From NCBI GenBank assembly GCA_016802295.1, contig JAESIW010000137.1, positions 553,592 to 617,591 on the forward strand: a stretch of DNA of 64,000 bases. Direction: 5' to 3'. The notes under the pieces were generated by a model. That model saw only the letters and a list, made by a program, of their open reading frames with translations, was not told where the DNA came from and did no database searches. The DNA is from Brachionus rotundiformis. Lineage: Eukaryota; Rotifera; Eurotatoria; Ploima; Brachionidae. Positions 47,600 to 60,401 of this stretch are shown here, one piece after another; positions within the stretch are counted from its first letter, which is position 1; each line of letters starts with the position of its first letter. Position numbers and translations under genes: made by a program.

Positions 47600-47830
47600 T
47601 TTTCAATTTCCAGGTTAATCAACAGGCTAGTGCCCATGTCACAAAGACCGATTAACACTCCGTTTATTTAAATAAAATAAATGTTACAAATTAAAAATTG
47701 TTTATTTAATTATTTAAAAAAATAAAACATTAAAATATTTAGATTAAATTTTTTAAGTTTTTCTTACAAAATCTGAGAAAATTAGATTAATATTATTAAA
47801 AATTGAATGTTTTTTTGTTCTTGTTTAGTA
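47600..47830 (-). mobile_element. LINE 3' terminal fragment
   Basis: Contains CAACAGGCTAGTGCCCATGT and the following 3' part of the inverted-repeat-arm LINE family. It includes about 110 bp (47640-47745) that the arm copy lacks. Confidence 0.6.
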
Positions 47831-47839
47831 TCTAATTAA

Positions 47840-49029
47840 TCAATCCTGCCCAAAAAAAATTAGCTTGATATTTCCTTCATTTTCGTCTCTTATTTCTTAC
47901 CAACCTCGATAGCGCGTTACAGTTTTTGTTAGCTGAACCTTTTTGTATCTTATTTCAAAATCAAATTCGGATAATTGTAGAGCCCACTGAACTAATCTGG
48001 CAAGACTTATAGCTTCAATTAGCCATTTCAAAAACTCAATTATATTCTAGTTCGTCTCAACTATAAATCTAGTTCCAATGATAAAAGTTCGTGACATTTC
48101 ACAGGACCACATATTTCTAAATAGTTATCCCGGTTAATAAACGAATAATTGTACCTTTTCTCCTATGTCAATATATGAGACACATTTCCAATTTGAATCT
48201 TCGAATTTCTTTTAGAGGTATTCTGGACATTGTGAAACTAGGAATTATTTGTATTTATATCTGCTTAACCAGATTTAATTAGAACCTTCATTCTAAAAAA
48301 TGAAGACAATTTATTTGTGGTTCTTTTCCCAGTGTTTTACACTTTTCTCCTTTAACAAATGACTTCGTTCTTAATTTCGCGTTGATTTTAATTCAAGTTG
48401 GTCCCATGTTTAAAATAGATAGAATCCGTTTCTTTGTATATTGAAATCTCATTCAATTTTGTTCCATTTATAAATTCCAGATACAAGAACCGAAAAGTGA
48501 AACAAGACAATGATTCTAAACATACATCATAATTAAGCGTAGATTTGATGAAAAAATTAAAAATCGATTGGGGAATTTTGTTTTAATCATAGAAAAAATT
48601 TTCTCAGTAAAATAAATTTCCTAACTTTAAAGAAGATATTCATACCGATGTACCAGGTATTCATACCGACCTTTTTATAGAATTTGTTATTTTGGTTAAA
48701 TACAATATCATCTTCTTTATCAATATCAAGTCGGCTCAAAGGAAAACTTTCATGTAGAATTGCATTAAAGACGTTCTATAGGAATTACATAAGGGTATTT
48801 ATTGAAGTACAAGACGATCACTAGTATACCATATTAGCCATAGTCAGTTTCAGGCAATCCTAAAACAAGATCAATGCCTATTTTCCAAATATTTATCGCT
48901 TTTCTTAATGATTTAGCTGGGTGATAATTTTGGTGTTTTTTGATTTTCTTTGCATATTTTGCAATTACTTTAGGCTCGTCTGACATCGTCAGCTAACTTT
49001 TACGAGGAGTAATTGCTTTTAACACTTTT
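47840..49029 (-). mobile_element. Decayed Ty3/gypsy remnant: RNase H and integrase pieces
   Basis: On the minus strand, 47870-48060 reads LVQWALQLSEFDFEIRYKKG-like RNase H C-terminal sequence with stops. At 48740-48880 it reads IGIDLVLGLPETDYG and LYFNKYPYVIPIE, the start of a gypsy integrase core. Many stops. It continues beyond the pogo-like insertion to about 50560. Confidence 0.6.
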
Positions 49030-49847
49030 TACAGTAAAGTACGGATATAACGAACACGGATATAACGAAAATTCGTTTATAACGAAAAATACACTGTTGT
49101 TCAGAACAATAATACTTTTAATACATTTTCTTACGGTTATAACGAAGAACGCTTATAGCGAAAATTCGGTTATAAGGAAGCATTTTTTATAATTTTCAAT
49201 GAAATTCTATTCGCTTATAACGAAAATATTAAAAAATACATTTGAGAAATATTGGTTTCTTAATTATTAATAAAAGAAATCAGCAAATAAGTATTAATTT
49301 TCTTGAATACCGAAATCTTAATACTAATCCCTATATATATTTTAAAAAATCACACATTTATCTTTATAAAAAAAAAAAACAGGAAAAATATTATGTTAAA
49401 AAAATGTTAGAAAAAACAAAACGAAATAAACGTAAGGTTTTTACGTTGCATGAAAAAGTAAAATACATAAAGCTTATCGATAGCAAAAAAAAGAACTCAG
49501 ACCCAAGTCTGCGAGGAATTAAAAATTCAAGTAGGTACAATGAGCGGTATTAACAAACGTAGAGAGGAGTTTCTAAAATTACTCATGTATACGTAATATT
49601 TTTTCCACCGAACACAACTTCTGTATAAATCGACAGTATGGATGCTTTCGAAAAGGAAAAAGAAATCGAAAAATAAAATATAATTTTTTTTCATATTTAT
49701 CATTATTATTTCGTTTTTAAATTCGTTTTAATTAAATAAAAACTTAAAAAAAAATTTTTTTGTCTTTTTCGGATGTAACGAAGTTCGGTTATAACGAACC
49801 GTTTTTTGATTCCCCTAGCGTTTTCGTTATAGCCGTACTTTACTGTA
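49030..49847 (+). mobile_element. Pogo/Tigger-like transposon, internally deleted, with TA duplications
   Basis: The element spans 49032-49845 (814 bp) with ends CAGTAAAGTACGGATATAAC and its near-perfect complement, flanked by TA on each side. Sub-terminal repeats of GGTTATAACGAA type fill both ends, as in pogo/Tigger elements. Inside, 49404-49600 encodes the N-terminal CENP-B-type helix-turn-helix. KRKVFTLHEKVKYIKLIDSK is followed, after a +1/-1 frame slip near 49490, by TQVCEELKIQVGTMSGINKR and REEFLKLL. The DDE domain is absent, so it is non-autonomous. Confidence 0.88.
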
Positions 49848-49849
49848 CT

Positions 49850-50565
49850 ATTTTTTCTCGTCGTTTTGGCTCAGGTTATCAGGTAGTTATCTTTTATCGA
49901 TATGAAAATAGAAGCATTGGTTGTGTCGTAATTAAGTTTTACAGCTTCCTTTTTATTAAATTGTATGTTTTCTGCTTAAACACACTCTTAATTTTCCGGT
50001 TTTTAAGAAATTCAATAAGTTCTCGTTGTCATAGACTTATGGATATTTTGAAGAGATATCATCGATCTCGGCGTTGTTCAAAGTATGCAGTAACAATACA
50101 GGTCTACTTAAAGTATCGGCATTACCATTGCTTGTATTTACCATTCTCTGAACAACATTAAATTGATATCCTTAAAGATATAAAAACCAACGAGCAGGTC
50201 TTGCTGTTGGTTCGCAAATACTCATTAACTATTTTAGAGCTTACTGTTAATAAGTCTAATTCTGTTTGAAAGATATTAATATGATAAATCTTTATTGGCC
50301 AAACAACTGCTTAGCTTCTTTTCGGGAATCCGGTAATGGATTTCGGCATTTTTAGTCTTGAAACATAAGCAATTACGTATTCGTGATCATTATTGTCCTT
50401 TTGAGTTAAGATTCTGCTTTTTGAGTAACTGCACGCATTAGTGTAACTCACGAATTTTTTGTCAAGTATGGTTGTCAAGATTGGTTTTTAAAACAAAGCG
50501 TTCTTAAAAATCTCGAACGATGGCTGTTCGCACTGGGTTCTGATAAATTTTTCTTGTTTAATCAG
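49850..50565 (-). mobile_element. Decayed Ty3/gypsy remnant, RT/RNase H side
   Basis: On the minus strand, about 50390-50250 gives HEYVIAYVSRLKMPKSITGF, AVVWPIKIYHINIFQTELDL, and then NEYLRTNSKTCSLVFISLR. These correspond to the RNase H core and tether of gypsy polyproteins. It is probably the same copy as 47840-49029, split by the pogo-like element. Confidence 0.55.
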
Positions 50566-50567
50566 AT

Positions 50568-53500
50568 TGAATTTAATAGCGTGCGCTACTAAATAAAAGA
50601 GAGACAGGGAGGGAAAACTTCTTTTTTATTAACCAAAAAACAAAAAGCAAAAAAATATATATGAAGAGATCCAGCGGGGTCTCAGAAGACCGGGATCCGC
50701 TGGAGGGGGTGTAACATTACTCCCTCGCCGTGAGAGAACGGCTCACGACTTTCCAGGAGTAAAATACCAAAAGATAAACAAAAATATATAAATAAAGTGA
50801 ACTTTAATTGTGAAGTTCCTCGGCGATTACCCTCGAGCCCCGAGCTCTTGCAATCGTCGCACAGATACCTTGGCCTCTGCCACGTCCAATTACCGCCCCA
50901 TCGGTAATTGGACATAGTTCTCCAGTCCACAAACCATGAGCTACCCATCGAAAGGAGTGGTCCGAATCATCTGTATGAGCCATCTGTTATCGTGGATTTT
51001 GCTCATCGTCATGAACAGTAGTGGGAAGGGCCGTTTTCAACGATGCGGCACATAAGGAGTCCACCACGCTCACGACCTCCGTTTTCCCAAACCCATTCTT
51101 GCGCTGTGGGTGACGTTGCGCATTGAAGGTCTGTTTTCTTTTTTTTTCGATGAGTAAATCGGCTCGGACTTAATCGGCTGTTGCATACCTCAGAATATCT
51201 AAATGCAACTCCAGGTATGGGTCAGGAAACAACAGTTCCACTTGTAACTTTGGTTTCCGCCCATAGATGACTTTGAACGGCGTTAAGCCCGTCGTATGGT
51301 GCACGGCCGTGTTATATGCAAACGCTAACTTGGGTAGGTATTTGTCCCATTCTTTTTGTGAGTCGGCTACATAACACGCCAAAATCTGCTCCAACGATCA
51401 GTTGAATCTCTCGGTTTCACTATCTCATTGAGGATGATACGCCGAGGTGATTAGTCTTTGGATATCTAATAACTCATAGAGCTGTTTCATCAGTTCCGAT
51501 TGGAAATTGGTTCCTCTGTCCGACAAGGCGGCTTCTGGTATACCATGCCGGCAGATAAATTAAATCAAACAATCCGCCACTTCTTCCGCTTTTGTGACTT
51601 TAGCGAAAATAACTCCACATATTTCGAAAAATGGCAGACAATCACCAAAATGTAAAGGAAGATATACCCTCCTACATCCTTTAGGTATTTGGGCCAGTAG
51701 AACCTTTATTTTATTCTATTGGTGGTTTTATCTACTCCGAGGTGTCCACTGAAAGGAACTTTCTTAAGGACTTCAGTTCTATCCTTTAAAGGAACCACAT
51801 ATTAATAAAGTACCCCAGATTCCTCTTTCAAACAAAACGCCGAAAATGTTTTTTTCCGAAAATTCTAAAGCGCCCAAATTGGCACCAATAGATATATAGT
51901 TCTGAATTTGATTGTTCACATATTTCTGGTCTCACCCCTATAGCATCATCCTCGAGCTGATCTTCTTTGAAATAGGTTTGTTGAAAAACCAAATCATTAA
52001 TCACCACTCCTGGATCTTTTATGCTCTCCTCCTTCACTTCGTTTTCTTCTTTCAACAGACAACTAGACAGCGCATGACCGTTCTCATGACCTTTGTGATA
52101 TTCGATATCGAAATCGTACATCCGCAGTTCGATTAACCACCTTGTTAACCTGGGCGCAGGGTCCTTAAGGTTCTTTAACCAGACTATAGGCTTATGGTCG
52201 GTCACAATGGTAAATTTTCTGCCATAGTGGTAATGTTTGAAATGCTCAATGGCTATCACATTTGCTAACATTTCCCACTCAGCAGCCGAGTACTTTCTTT
52301 GCGGCTTCGTTAATCTTTTGCTCCAGTAAGCGACAGGTCTCTACGATCTTTTGAATTTTGCACTTAAAACAGCACCTGCACTGTGTTCGCTCGCATCAGT
52401 TTCTAGTCTAAAATCTTCTCCGAAGTCTGGAAGTATTAGAACACCCGTTTTACCGTCATCCGGTGTTGTTAGTCAGGTCCGGATCTCATTAAAATATAAC
52501 CGTCTCTTGTACTGTTACACTCAAAATTTTTACTTTTTTCAGTTGCTTCGTGCAGTGGTCCTGCTATTTCAGCAAAACCTTTAACAAAACGTTCGCCAGT
52601 CCTAAAAAACTCTGAAACTGTTTTACTGTTTTTGGTCTTTCGTATCTGAACAAAACTTCTATTTTACTTGGTGAAGGCTTTACAGTGCCATTATAGATGA
52701 CATTCCGGATGACATGCCTGAAACAAACCAGTCGCACTTCTCCCAATTAATTTTTAAAACTTCAGCTCGGATCCGCTCAAGCACGGTCCGTACATGAATG
52801 TAATGCTCCTCCAACGTCTTCGAGAAAATAATGATATCATCCAAATAGACGAAGCAAAAAACATTTAAGATTCCTTTAAGTGATTTTTCCATGGTCCGTT
52901 GAAAAGTCGCGGGTGCATTGGTTAGCCCGAACGACATGACGTTGAACTCAAACAAACCTAATTCGGTGATGAATGCAGTTTTTGGTTTGTCCTCCTCCTT
53001 AATTCTAATCTGGTGATATCCCTTAGTCAAATCTAATTTTGAAAATTTAGTCGCTCCGTTCAGCAGTGCTATTAACGTTTCAATTTTTGGTAGTGGGTAG
53101 CTATACATTATGGTAACCTCATTTTGTTTACGATAGTCGAAACACAAAGGATTCCTTTTTGCTGGCTGTCTTATGGGTTTATTGTTAATTAATTCCATAC
53201 CATGTTCGCAAATGTTCGTTTGGGTTATCGAATATAGATGTTTTCCTATAATATTGGAGAACTCGTCTTCAATTATTAGCTTGTACGTAGCAATATTTAC
53301 GGTCCCGATGTTCGCCGGTTCTTCCCCCGTTTCAGAGTTGTAATGTTCTATTTTGGGTAAATTTGCAAGGTTGCAAGTTCTGATTGCGTTTTTTTTGCAC
53401 AGTGCTGACCTGATGCATTCCAGATAGTCTTTTATGTCCGCTAGCTTGAATGCTAAGTCTAACCCGAGAAGGCAGTCGTTTACCAGTTTGTCCACTACAA

Positions 53501-54466
53501 TTATATCCACTTCACTCTCATAACCTATCAATTTCACGAAACACTTTCCGTTTCTTATTACTTTGACCTGGGCTCCAACACAAGTCTCCAAAGTTTCTTC
53601 TAACGGCAATTGAGCGGCATCCGACGTCTTGCACTGATCCCAGATTCGTTCGCTATTGTACTAACTGTCCCAGTGTCTAGCAGAAAATTCACGGTTAAGT
53701 TGTTCATTTCCAAAGTTCCTACGATACTTTTGTCAAACATTATTTGGTTGATTGCTTGATTTGTCAGGCTCTTCTCTGTTCGATTTTTATTACCCAGCGT
53801 TGACAATTTCATTTGATATCTTCCTGAATAACAGTCTGCTATTACATGACCTGGTTTTCCACAGTGAAGGCATAATTTCCATTTACCTTGTGAGGTTGAT
53901 GGTTCAAATTTCTCTCGCATTTTAGGAGTCGATTCACTCATTTGATTCTTCTTTAGATAATAGTCATTTCTCCCATGACCTTTCTTGCCACTAGAAGACA
54001 TACCTTCTCACTTTCTGGATTGTAATACCGGTCAATTTGGTCTAACCAACTGATATGCTTGTGGGCCTTTGGGTGACGAAATACTGCTTTTTCGCTCAGT
54101 CCAGTGATAAATCCTTTTTTCATCAAATAGTCGTAGCGGCTTTGCTCGAAACGAATATATCCACAAGTCCTTTAGGAACCCTGAATTCGAATCTACTCAG
54201 TCAATCGTAGTCTAAAAAGGTTGCCACACAATTCAACAGAACGGCTTCGATAATCCTGTTGTTTTCAATTATTTGAATCTATCCCTCCGCTGCCACCAAT
54301 TTAATAGCGTCGCTCCTAAATAATAGAGAGAGACGGAGGGAAAAATAAAAACTTCACGTCTCTCCAACTTCTTTTTTATTAACCAAAAAACAAAAAGCAA
54401 AAAAATATATATGAAGAGATTCAGCGGGGTCTCAGAAGATCGGGGTCCGATTGAGCGGTTGTTACA
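50568..54466 (-). mobile_element. Ty3/gypsy LTR retrotransposon, decayed, two LTRs
   Basis: LTRs at about 50568-50716 and 54300-54466 share TTAATAGCG, the ATATATATGAAGAGAT block, and CAGCGGGGTCTCAGAAGA. In element sense they start TGTTAC/TGTAAC, with a TATATAT box and AATAAAAAAGAAG. Next to the 5' LTR (minus strand) lies TTGGTGGCAGCGGAGGGATA, a likely primer-binding region. Coding pieces in order: Gag zinc knuckle CLHCGKPGHVIADC and protease FLLDTGTVST (54001-53600), RT with KLDLTKGYHQIRI and FVYLDDIIIFSK (53609-52680), RNase H with TIVTDHKPIVWLKN (52271-51828), integrase end with AFAYNTAVHHTTGLTPFKV (51394-51170). Frames are broken and most gag is missing. No clear target duplication. Confidence 0.9.
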
Positions 54467-56470
54467 TTACCATCAGTGCTGCAATGTCGTCGTAATTTTT
54501 GATAAATTGTCAACATATTTCTAATAAAGGATAAAAAAATTTAAGCAACAATTGTAAACAAAATCCTAAACTAAAATCTAGTTATTTGGACTCTGTCAAA
54601 ACAAGACTATGTTATTAAAGATTTGGGAACCAATGTTATTAAACAAAGAAAAGGGTTTAGGGTTTACGTAAAATTATCTTTTTCTTTGTAAAAATTGACG
54701 TCTTGATATGTGAAATTGTTCAGTTCAATTGTATTGAATGTTAAGCAATGATTGAGACAAAACTTTGTGATAAAAAAAGAAGAGTTGCAGCGAAAACAGT
54801 TGTGTGTTTAATGAAACTCCTGATGGGGATTTTGCCTAAACTAAAGACTTAGCTTTCATTTATTTTGAATGCAAATTCACAAATTTCATTAAACGCATTT
54901 ATTAAAAGCAAGAATTCATGAGAAAAGTGAATTAAGTGTTTTTACCTATTTAACAATATTTTTTTCAAATCACAACAGATTTTAAATTCAACGATTTAAC
55001 AAATTTCAACAACGGACGGCTTACATTTGGTATTTGAACCTAATCATTAGACTAAAGAATGGTTTAATTTGTCAAATATACCACTGAGTACAAATGATAA
55101 ATCATTATTAAGTCAACATGATATTAGTGATTTATTGTTAGCAGAGAAAGATTAGACTAAATATTCAGTGGAGAAGATATTTAAAACGAACAAGAACGAA
55201 CGTATAATCAACCATTTTAATCTTCCAAACGTGATTGTACAATACAATAATTGAGACCACTACAATTAATCTAAATTCAATTTTATACAAATTTTAAATT
55301 GAATAAATTCGGCAAAATATTGAAAATTTTCTATTTTTACATTTTCATATTTTTATATTTTTGGTGCATGTTTCAGACAATTTTGTTTCGAAAATTTTTT
55401 CTTTAATTTTCTATTAATAGCACAAAAATATAAAATTTAAAAATGAAGATGTAAAAATGTAAAATTTTCAGCATTTTGCCATAGATTCTTCAAAATCTTT
55501 AAAAGGGTTTAACATATCGATGGCTAAAACTTTTAAAAATAATCAAAATATGGTTTTAAACAGGGATGGATTTGTTTTGCCTTTATTAACTTGAAAATTT
55601 TAAAACTTTAAAAATAAACTAAGATTCCCGATAAAGGATTTAGTAACTTTTAACATTTCACAGATTTTATTATAAAGATAAATCTTATCATCAAATAATT
55701 TGAAGGCAGAATAAGAAAATTTAAATTGAGCGACGCTATTAATAAACTGTATAATCAGTTTGCTGAGAAAGTCTCAATTTAACAGTCACTGAATAACAAA
55801 CGAAAAATCTTGAGATAAATCCATCGGTTTTGGTGCTTCTCTCTTCTTTGATACTTTTGACAAAAGAGAAAATGCAGTAGACGGTTTTGGCATAATAATA
55901 AATCATTAGTTTACATGGTACAGAAACTCTATGTGAAAAAGATTCCGATTTTATTAAAATACAAGATCCAAATAAAAAGGCAATTTTAAAGGCACAAAAA
56001 AAAAGTATTACCCTACGAAGATGGATATTTTTAAAAAAGAAAAAATTGACATATTTAACTCAAAAGTCAAACAAATGAATGCTCACCATTCAAAAATATT
56101 AATATATAGTTTAGATGAATTAAAAGTGTGAGCGAGATAATCAATTACAATTTCGACGAAAATCATTTGAGACCAATTGAAGACAAATATTCAAAAGGAA
56201 TTTATGAACAGTATCTAAATGTATTAAGGACAAAAATGATCGATATTCTAGAATATTTTCCAGGATATTTTAAATATTTAACTTCATTTTATTTACTTTT
56301 GTAATAAGCTCATGTTTATTCATTCTTATTAAATGTTTTCTATTAAAAGCGAATAAAAGAAATATCAATTTTGTAAGAACAAGAACTGAAAATTGCATAA
56401 ATCAACTGGATTCGCTGGATTCAATCGATATCCGATTAAGAGAAATAATGTGATTATCGAGACGATAAAA
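54467..56470 (+). mobile_element. Decayed retroelement body, low-confidence
   Basis: AT-rich with short open pieces on the plus strand, including NYNFDENHLRPIEDKYSKGI and YLNVLRTKMIDILEYFPGYF (56140-56290), followed by a hydrophobic stretch. This is compatible with the 3' end of an envelope-like third ORF upstream of the polypurine tract at 56472. The rest is unassigned. Confidence 0.3.
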
Positions 56471-56471
56471 T

Positions 56472-56995
56472 TTTAAAGAGGGGGAATGTCATATAACTAA
56501 AGGATGTCTTGAATAATAAATCAGGAAACATTTTAAAGTTCATTTTACCTTATTTGGAGAGTATCATTTTTTTTAAATTTAAAATATTCTTTCTAGCTTG
56601 TGTATAAAAGAATAATTCAAATTTTATATCATAGTTTTAAAAATTAAACGCATGTCATATTTTGTTAAATGATTAAAATGATATATATAAAAATTTTTAA
56701 AATACATCTTTAAATTCAAAGAATGTCTTTAAATTTTAGAAGAAAATAGATTTTGACTATCCCAATTATATTTTATTAAAAAAAATGAAAAAGTTTCTCA
56801 ATAAAAAAAAGAAAAATAGAAATAATATATTAAATTATATTATCGAATCCCCAACAAAAAAAGTTCTGGTAAACGCAGCTCTAGCTGAAAACGCCTTCGA
56901 TTTTTGCAGGAATCTTCAACAAAGGAAAGAACAGACGATCAGTAAACAAGACCAACAAACTTATTGTTTACAACGTAGGGTATCTTTCTTATAAT
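56472..56995 (+). mobile_element. Polypurine tract and possible 3' LTR start
   Basis: TTTTAAAGAGGGGGAA (56471-56486) followed directly by TGTCATATAACT, the usual layout of a polypurine tract abutting the TG of a 3' LTR. The far LTR end and a matching 5' LTR were not found, so the extent is a guess. A short frame at 56785-56994 lies inside and is not called as a gene. Confidence 0.4.
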
Positions 56996-57570
56996 ATTTC
57001 TAATAAACCTTTATCGAACCAATTAAAATCCTAATTTATTAATTTTTATAATTTTCTTTTGTTTATGAAATGAAAGTATTCTGTCCTGAAGGCTTAATTT
57101 TTATATTTTGTTTTTAACATTATGTAAGTTTTTTTATTTTTGTCTCATTTTGATATTCATTCTCTAGGGCTCATAATAAGATAAGCATTTTATTCTTTCT
57201 GTAATTTTAAGTCTTTTCAAATCGATAATATTAGAAAAATTTTGCTCAAAGCATATTATGTAATTTTTTTGTAAGAGTGATTATAATTTATTTTAAAATG
57301 CAACTAAATTCTTATCAGCAAATTTAAGTCAATTAAAAGTTGCCAAGTGAAATTTACAACGAATCAATTTCCAAGTTTTCAATTTTACATTTGTTTAATT
57401 CAGGTTTTTAATTTCATAGTGCAATGGTATGATTTGAATATCAAAAGTTGAATAAAGTTTAGATTAAGTAAAATTATCTTTTTATTCAGAACTTTTTTAA
57501 ATATTTTTTAATTTTGATTTACAAAAATAACTATTAGAGATTTGAAAAAAATATTTTAATTTAGATAAAG

Positions 57571-57822
57571 ATGATTAATATTTTGGTACAATTTTATTCT
57601 TTTTTATTTGAAATTTTGTTGGGTATAGTAAAATTGATAAAAATCTCTTGGTTTTTTGTTTTATTTAGTATAATTCTAATAATTGTGATTACCATTTATA
57701 TCCTAAAGAAATTATTTAAAAATTGTTGCTTTTTCAAATCTACTCAATGCCGGAAAAATGAACAAAATTCAGAAAAAGAGGAAAGTAATCATGATTCGGA
57801 ATTAATGAAGTTAAAAAAGTAG
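57571..57822 (+). CDS. Small single-pass membrane protein candidate (83 aa)
   Basis: ATG 57571 to TAG 57822. A long hydrophobic region (two segments, FLFEILLGIVKLI and WFFVLFSIILIIVITIYIL) is followed by a cysteine pair (NCCFF) and a charged tail (KNEQNSEKEESNHDSELMKL). The sharp hydrophobic/charged split looks protein-like. No family is recognised; it could be an exon of a larger gene. Confidence 0.35.
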   Translation: MINILVQFYSFLFEILLGIVKLIKISWFFVLFSIILIIVITIYILKKLFKNCCFFKSTQCRKNEQNSEKEESNHDSELMKLKK

Positions 57823-58199
57823 AGGAATATCACCGAATAAAATTATTTTTAAAACTTTTCATAAAAAAAAAACTTTTATTTTAATAAAATTTTTTTGCAA
57901 GAATAAATATGAATTTAATTTAAAAACTAGAAAGTAAAACTTAAACATTCTAAATCAAATATATGTTTATTATTAAATTAATAATTTACTGTTCCAATAA
58001 CCATTTTAAACCGATTTATTCTGTATCATTAATATATTTTGATCAATATTTATTTAATCCATAAATAAATAAAGATAAAAATTGAGTGGAACAACGATTG
58101 AAGTGGAAACTGACAAGATCGAAGCTGTCAAAAAGAATTCCTCCTAAATACAAAAAATTTTCTTATGCAATTTTAACTCAAGTCCATCAAAAACTACGC

Positions 58200-59420
58200 T
58201 TAACCAGATTTCACATTAAAAATTCGTGATTTACACTGATGCGTCTAGCTAGCTACTCAAAAAGAGAAATCTTAACTTAATGGTAATTATTTATACACTT
58301 ATGTAATTCCTATTAACTCTAAAAATGCCCAAGAAATATTCAAACACCTTTAGAGACTTTTGCCTTATAGGACCATCATTGGATATTCTCTCTGACTAAG
58401 GTTTCAATTTCATGAGCGATGTATTCGATAATAAAATTTGGATTTTTCCCGTCAAATAAAGAAGTATATCCTGTGGTGGTCCAAAGACAATTGTGATCCA
58501 AAAGTTTTCGTTAAGCACGAACGAATTATTTTTTAATTTATTTAATTAATCCTAAAAATTAAACTAACAATTCATACAATTTTGTATATTTTTTTTAGAA
58601 TGTGAATCACTCTGTATCTTTGAAATTTTGGTAGAAAATTCATAATTCAAAACATCATTATTTTATTAAATTTAAAATAAAAGATAAAAGAAAAGGTTTG
58701 ATTTGAAACAAAAAAATTTAAAATAAATTATATCATAAAATATTTTTGAAATTGATGTTTTTTTTTATGAAAAGTTTTGAAAATAATTTGATCGTCTTAA
58801 AAGGCAAATATAGTCCCAAAGTTGTTTGGATATTTCTTATAGAGTTAATAGGAATTATACAAGTTTAAAAATAATTACCATGTGTCTGGTTACCCGTTAT
58901 TATTGATAGACTGATAACTAATATCCTGAAATATCTCCTAAACCGGATATCAGTTAAAAAAAAGATCTTGGTTAAAATTTTATTTTCTAAATGAAAGTGG
59001 CCACTTTGAGCCAAAATGGTTCATATAAAATAATATAAGAAAAATAAATAAAATAAAGTAAAACAAGAAATCAACTAAGTTTGAATTAACAACACTTAAT
59101 ATTTATTTAATTATAGAAAAGAACAAACTTAGTACCGTGTGCAAAAGGTGTTTCTATCCTTAACAACTTGTTTTTTTTTTTCTAACGCTTGAATCAAAGA
59201 GTGGCTTTAATTTTGTTAACACAAAAACGCACTAAGTGCGTGTATCACGACACTTCAGTAAAATTAGCACAAGATTACTTTTTATGTTTTTAGGAGGCAG
59301 GCGGCAAACATTTACATTTACTTTCATGGTCGTCTTGGATCACAATTTTCTTTTGACCACCACAGGATATACTTCTTAATTTGACGGAAAAATCCAAATA
59401 TTATTATCGAATACATCGCT
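58200..59420. mobile_element. Scrambled integrase fragments of a gypsy-type element
   Basis: On the plus strand at 58270-58520, YTYVIPINSKNAQEIFKHL, LLPYRTIIG and then a shifted GFNFMSDVFDNKIWIF echo the integrase core (the D.G..F.S box). Two parts recur inverted: 58277-58345 at about 58800-58895, and 58415-58500 at about 59325-59405. Their order is not that of a simple mirror. Confidence 0.5.
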
Positions 59421-59522
59421 CTAAAAAAAATAATTAAAGCAACAATCATTGTTCATTTTTGTGACTTTCCAGACAAGAGACTGCAAAACAATTAACTCCT
59501 AAAATCATATTCTAAAATCATA

Positions 59523-59572
59523 AGATGTTTTGAAGTCTGAATATTTACATTAATTCAGACTTCAAAACATCT
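59523..59572. repeat. 20-bp perfect inverted repeat
   Basis: AGATGTTTTGAAGTCTGAAT at 59523-59542 and its reverse complement at 59553-59572, with a 10-base loop. Possibly a tiny foldback element. Confidence 0.75.
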
Positions 59573-59930
59573 ATTAAATTTTCTCCAGCAAAACTCAAAG
59601 AACATTAGCCGGTTTCTATTAAATATGTGCCCATAAATTAAATAATAAAGGAACGGTCAATTGTGACATAAATATATTAATTTAAAAGCAAAAATTAATC
59701 GAATTTTGCAATTTGAAAAATAAATTTTTTTTGGTTTGAACCATGGTAAAAAAATACCAGATAAAGATTAATATTTTGACAAATCTAACTTTACAAAAAA
59801 CTTATTCGATGCTTTATGTTTGTAATGAAACAAAAAGCAAGATTTAAACTAAATTGCTTGTGCTTGTTTTATTCCACTTTTTTAAATTTTTCTTAAGTGA
59901 CTTTTCTAAAAAAAATTAAATTTTTTTTAA

Positions 59931-60401
59931 GTGTATTTTAATTTCGCCGAGTTAATTGATGCCTTCAAATATGAACACTTAAACTCAACAATTCAAACAG
60001 CAACTACAGTTTCTTCAACAACAACTACAATTTCTTTAACAACAACTACAATTTCTTCAACAACAACTGATTTTACTCAGATTCTGTCATCGAAAGACTT
60101 AAAACCAGAAAATGGATCAAAATATTTGCCAAATTCATCATTAATCTTGGACAGTCTTAAGTCTCGTGATAATGTTCTTGATAAAAAACAAAATGGAAAT
60201 ATGCAAGTGTATCAGAGTATGTTCAATGATCTTAATCGAATTAAATTCAGTGATATTCTTTCAATGGTTGCACTAGTCTTTCTAATTTTGACTTTGGTCC
60301 TGACTTTATTTTATTTGATTCGACGTATTAAGCGTTTTTACTTAGAATCAAAATTAAATGTGGACCAAGAAGCTAAAAAAGTATTCTTTAAATATCCTTA
60401 A
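59931..60401 (+). CDS. Single-pass membrane protein exon with Thr/Ser-rich ectodomain
   Basis: The frame opens just after an acceptor-like TTTTTTTTAAG (about 59930) and runs to a stop at 60401, about 156 aa. It has a threonine/serine-rich mucin-like stretch (TTTTISLTTTTISSTTTD, a near-repeat), a hydrophilic segment, one membrane helix (MVALVFLILTLVLTLFYLI), then basic residues (RRIKRFYLESK) and a short tail. The topology suggests an O-glycosylated surface protein with a cytoplasmic end. No ATG with signal peptide is seen in the frame, so an upstream exon is expected. Confidence 0.5.
   Translation: MYFNFAELIDAFKYEHLNSTIQTATTVSSTTTTISLTTTTISSTTTDFTQILSSKDLKPENGSKYLPNSSLILDSLKSRDNVLDKKQNGNMQVYQSMFNDLNRIKFSDILSMVALVFLILTLVLTLFYLIRRIKRFYLESKLNVDQEAKKVFFKYP

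Noticed and set aside
49760..50161. 133-codon plus-strand frame
   Set aside because: Starts inside the pogo-like terminus and runs antisense through gypsy RNase H remnants.
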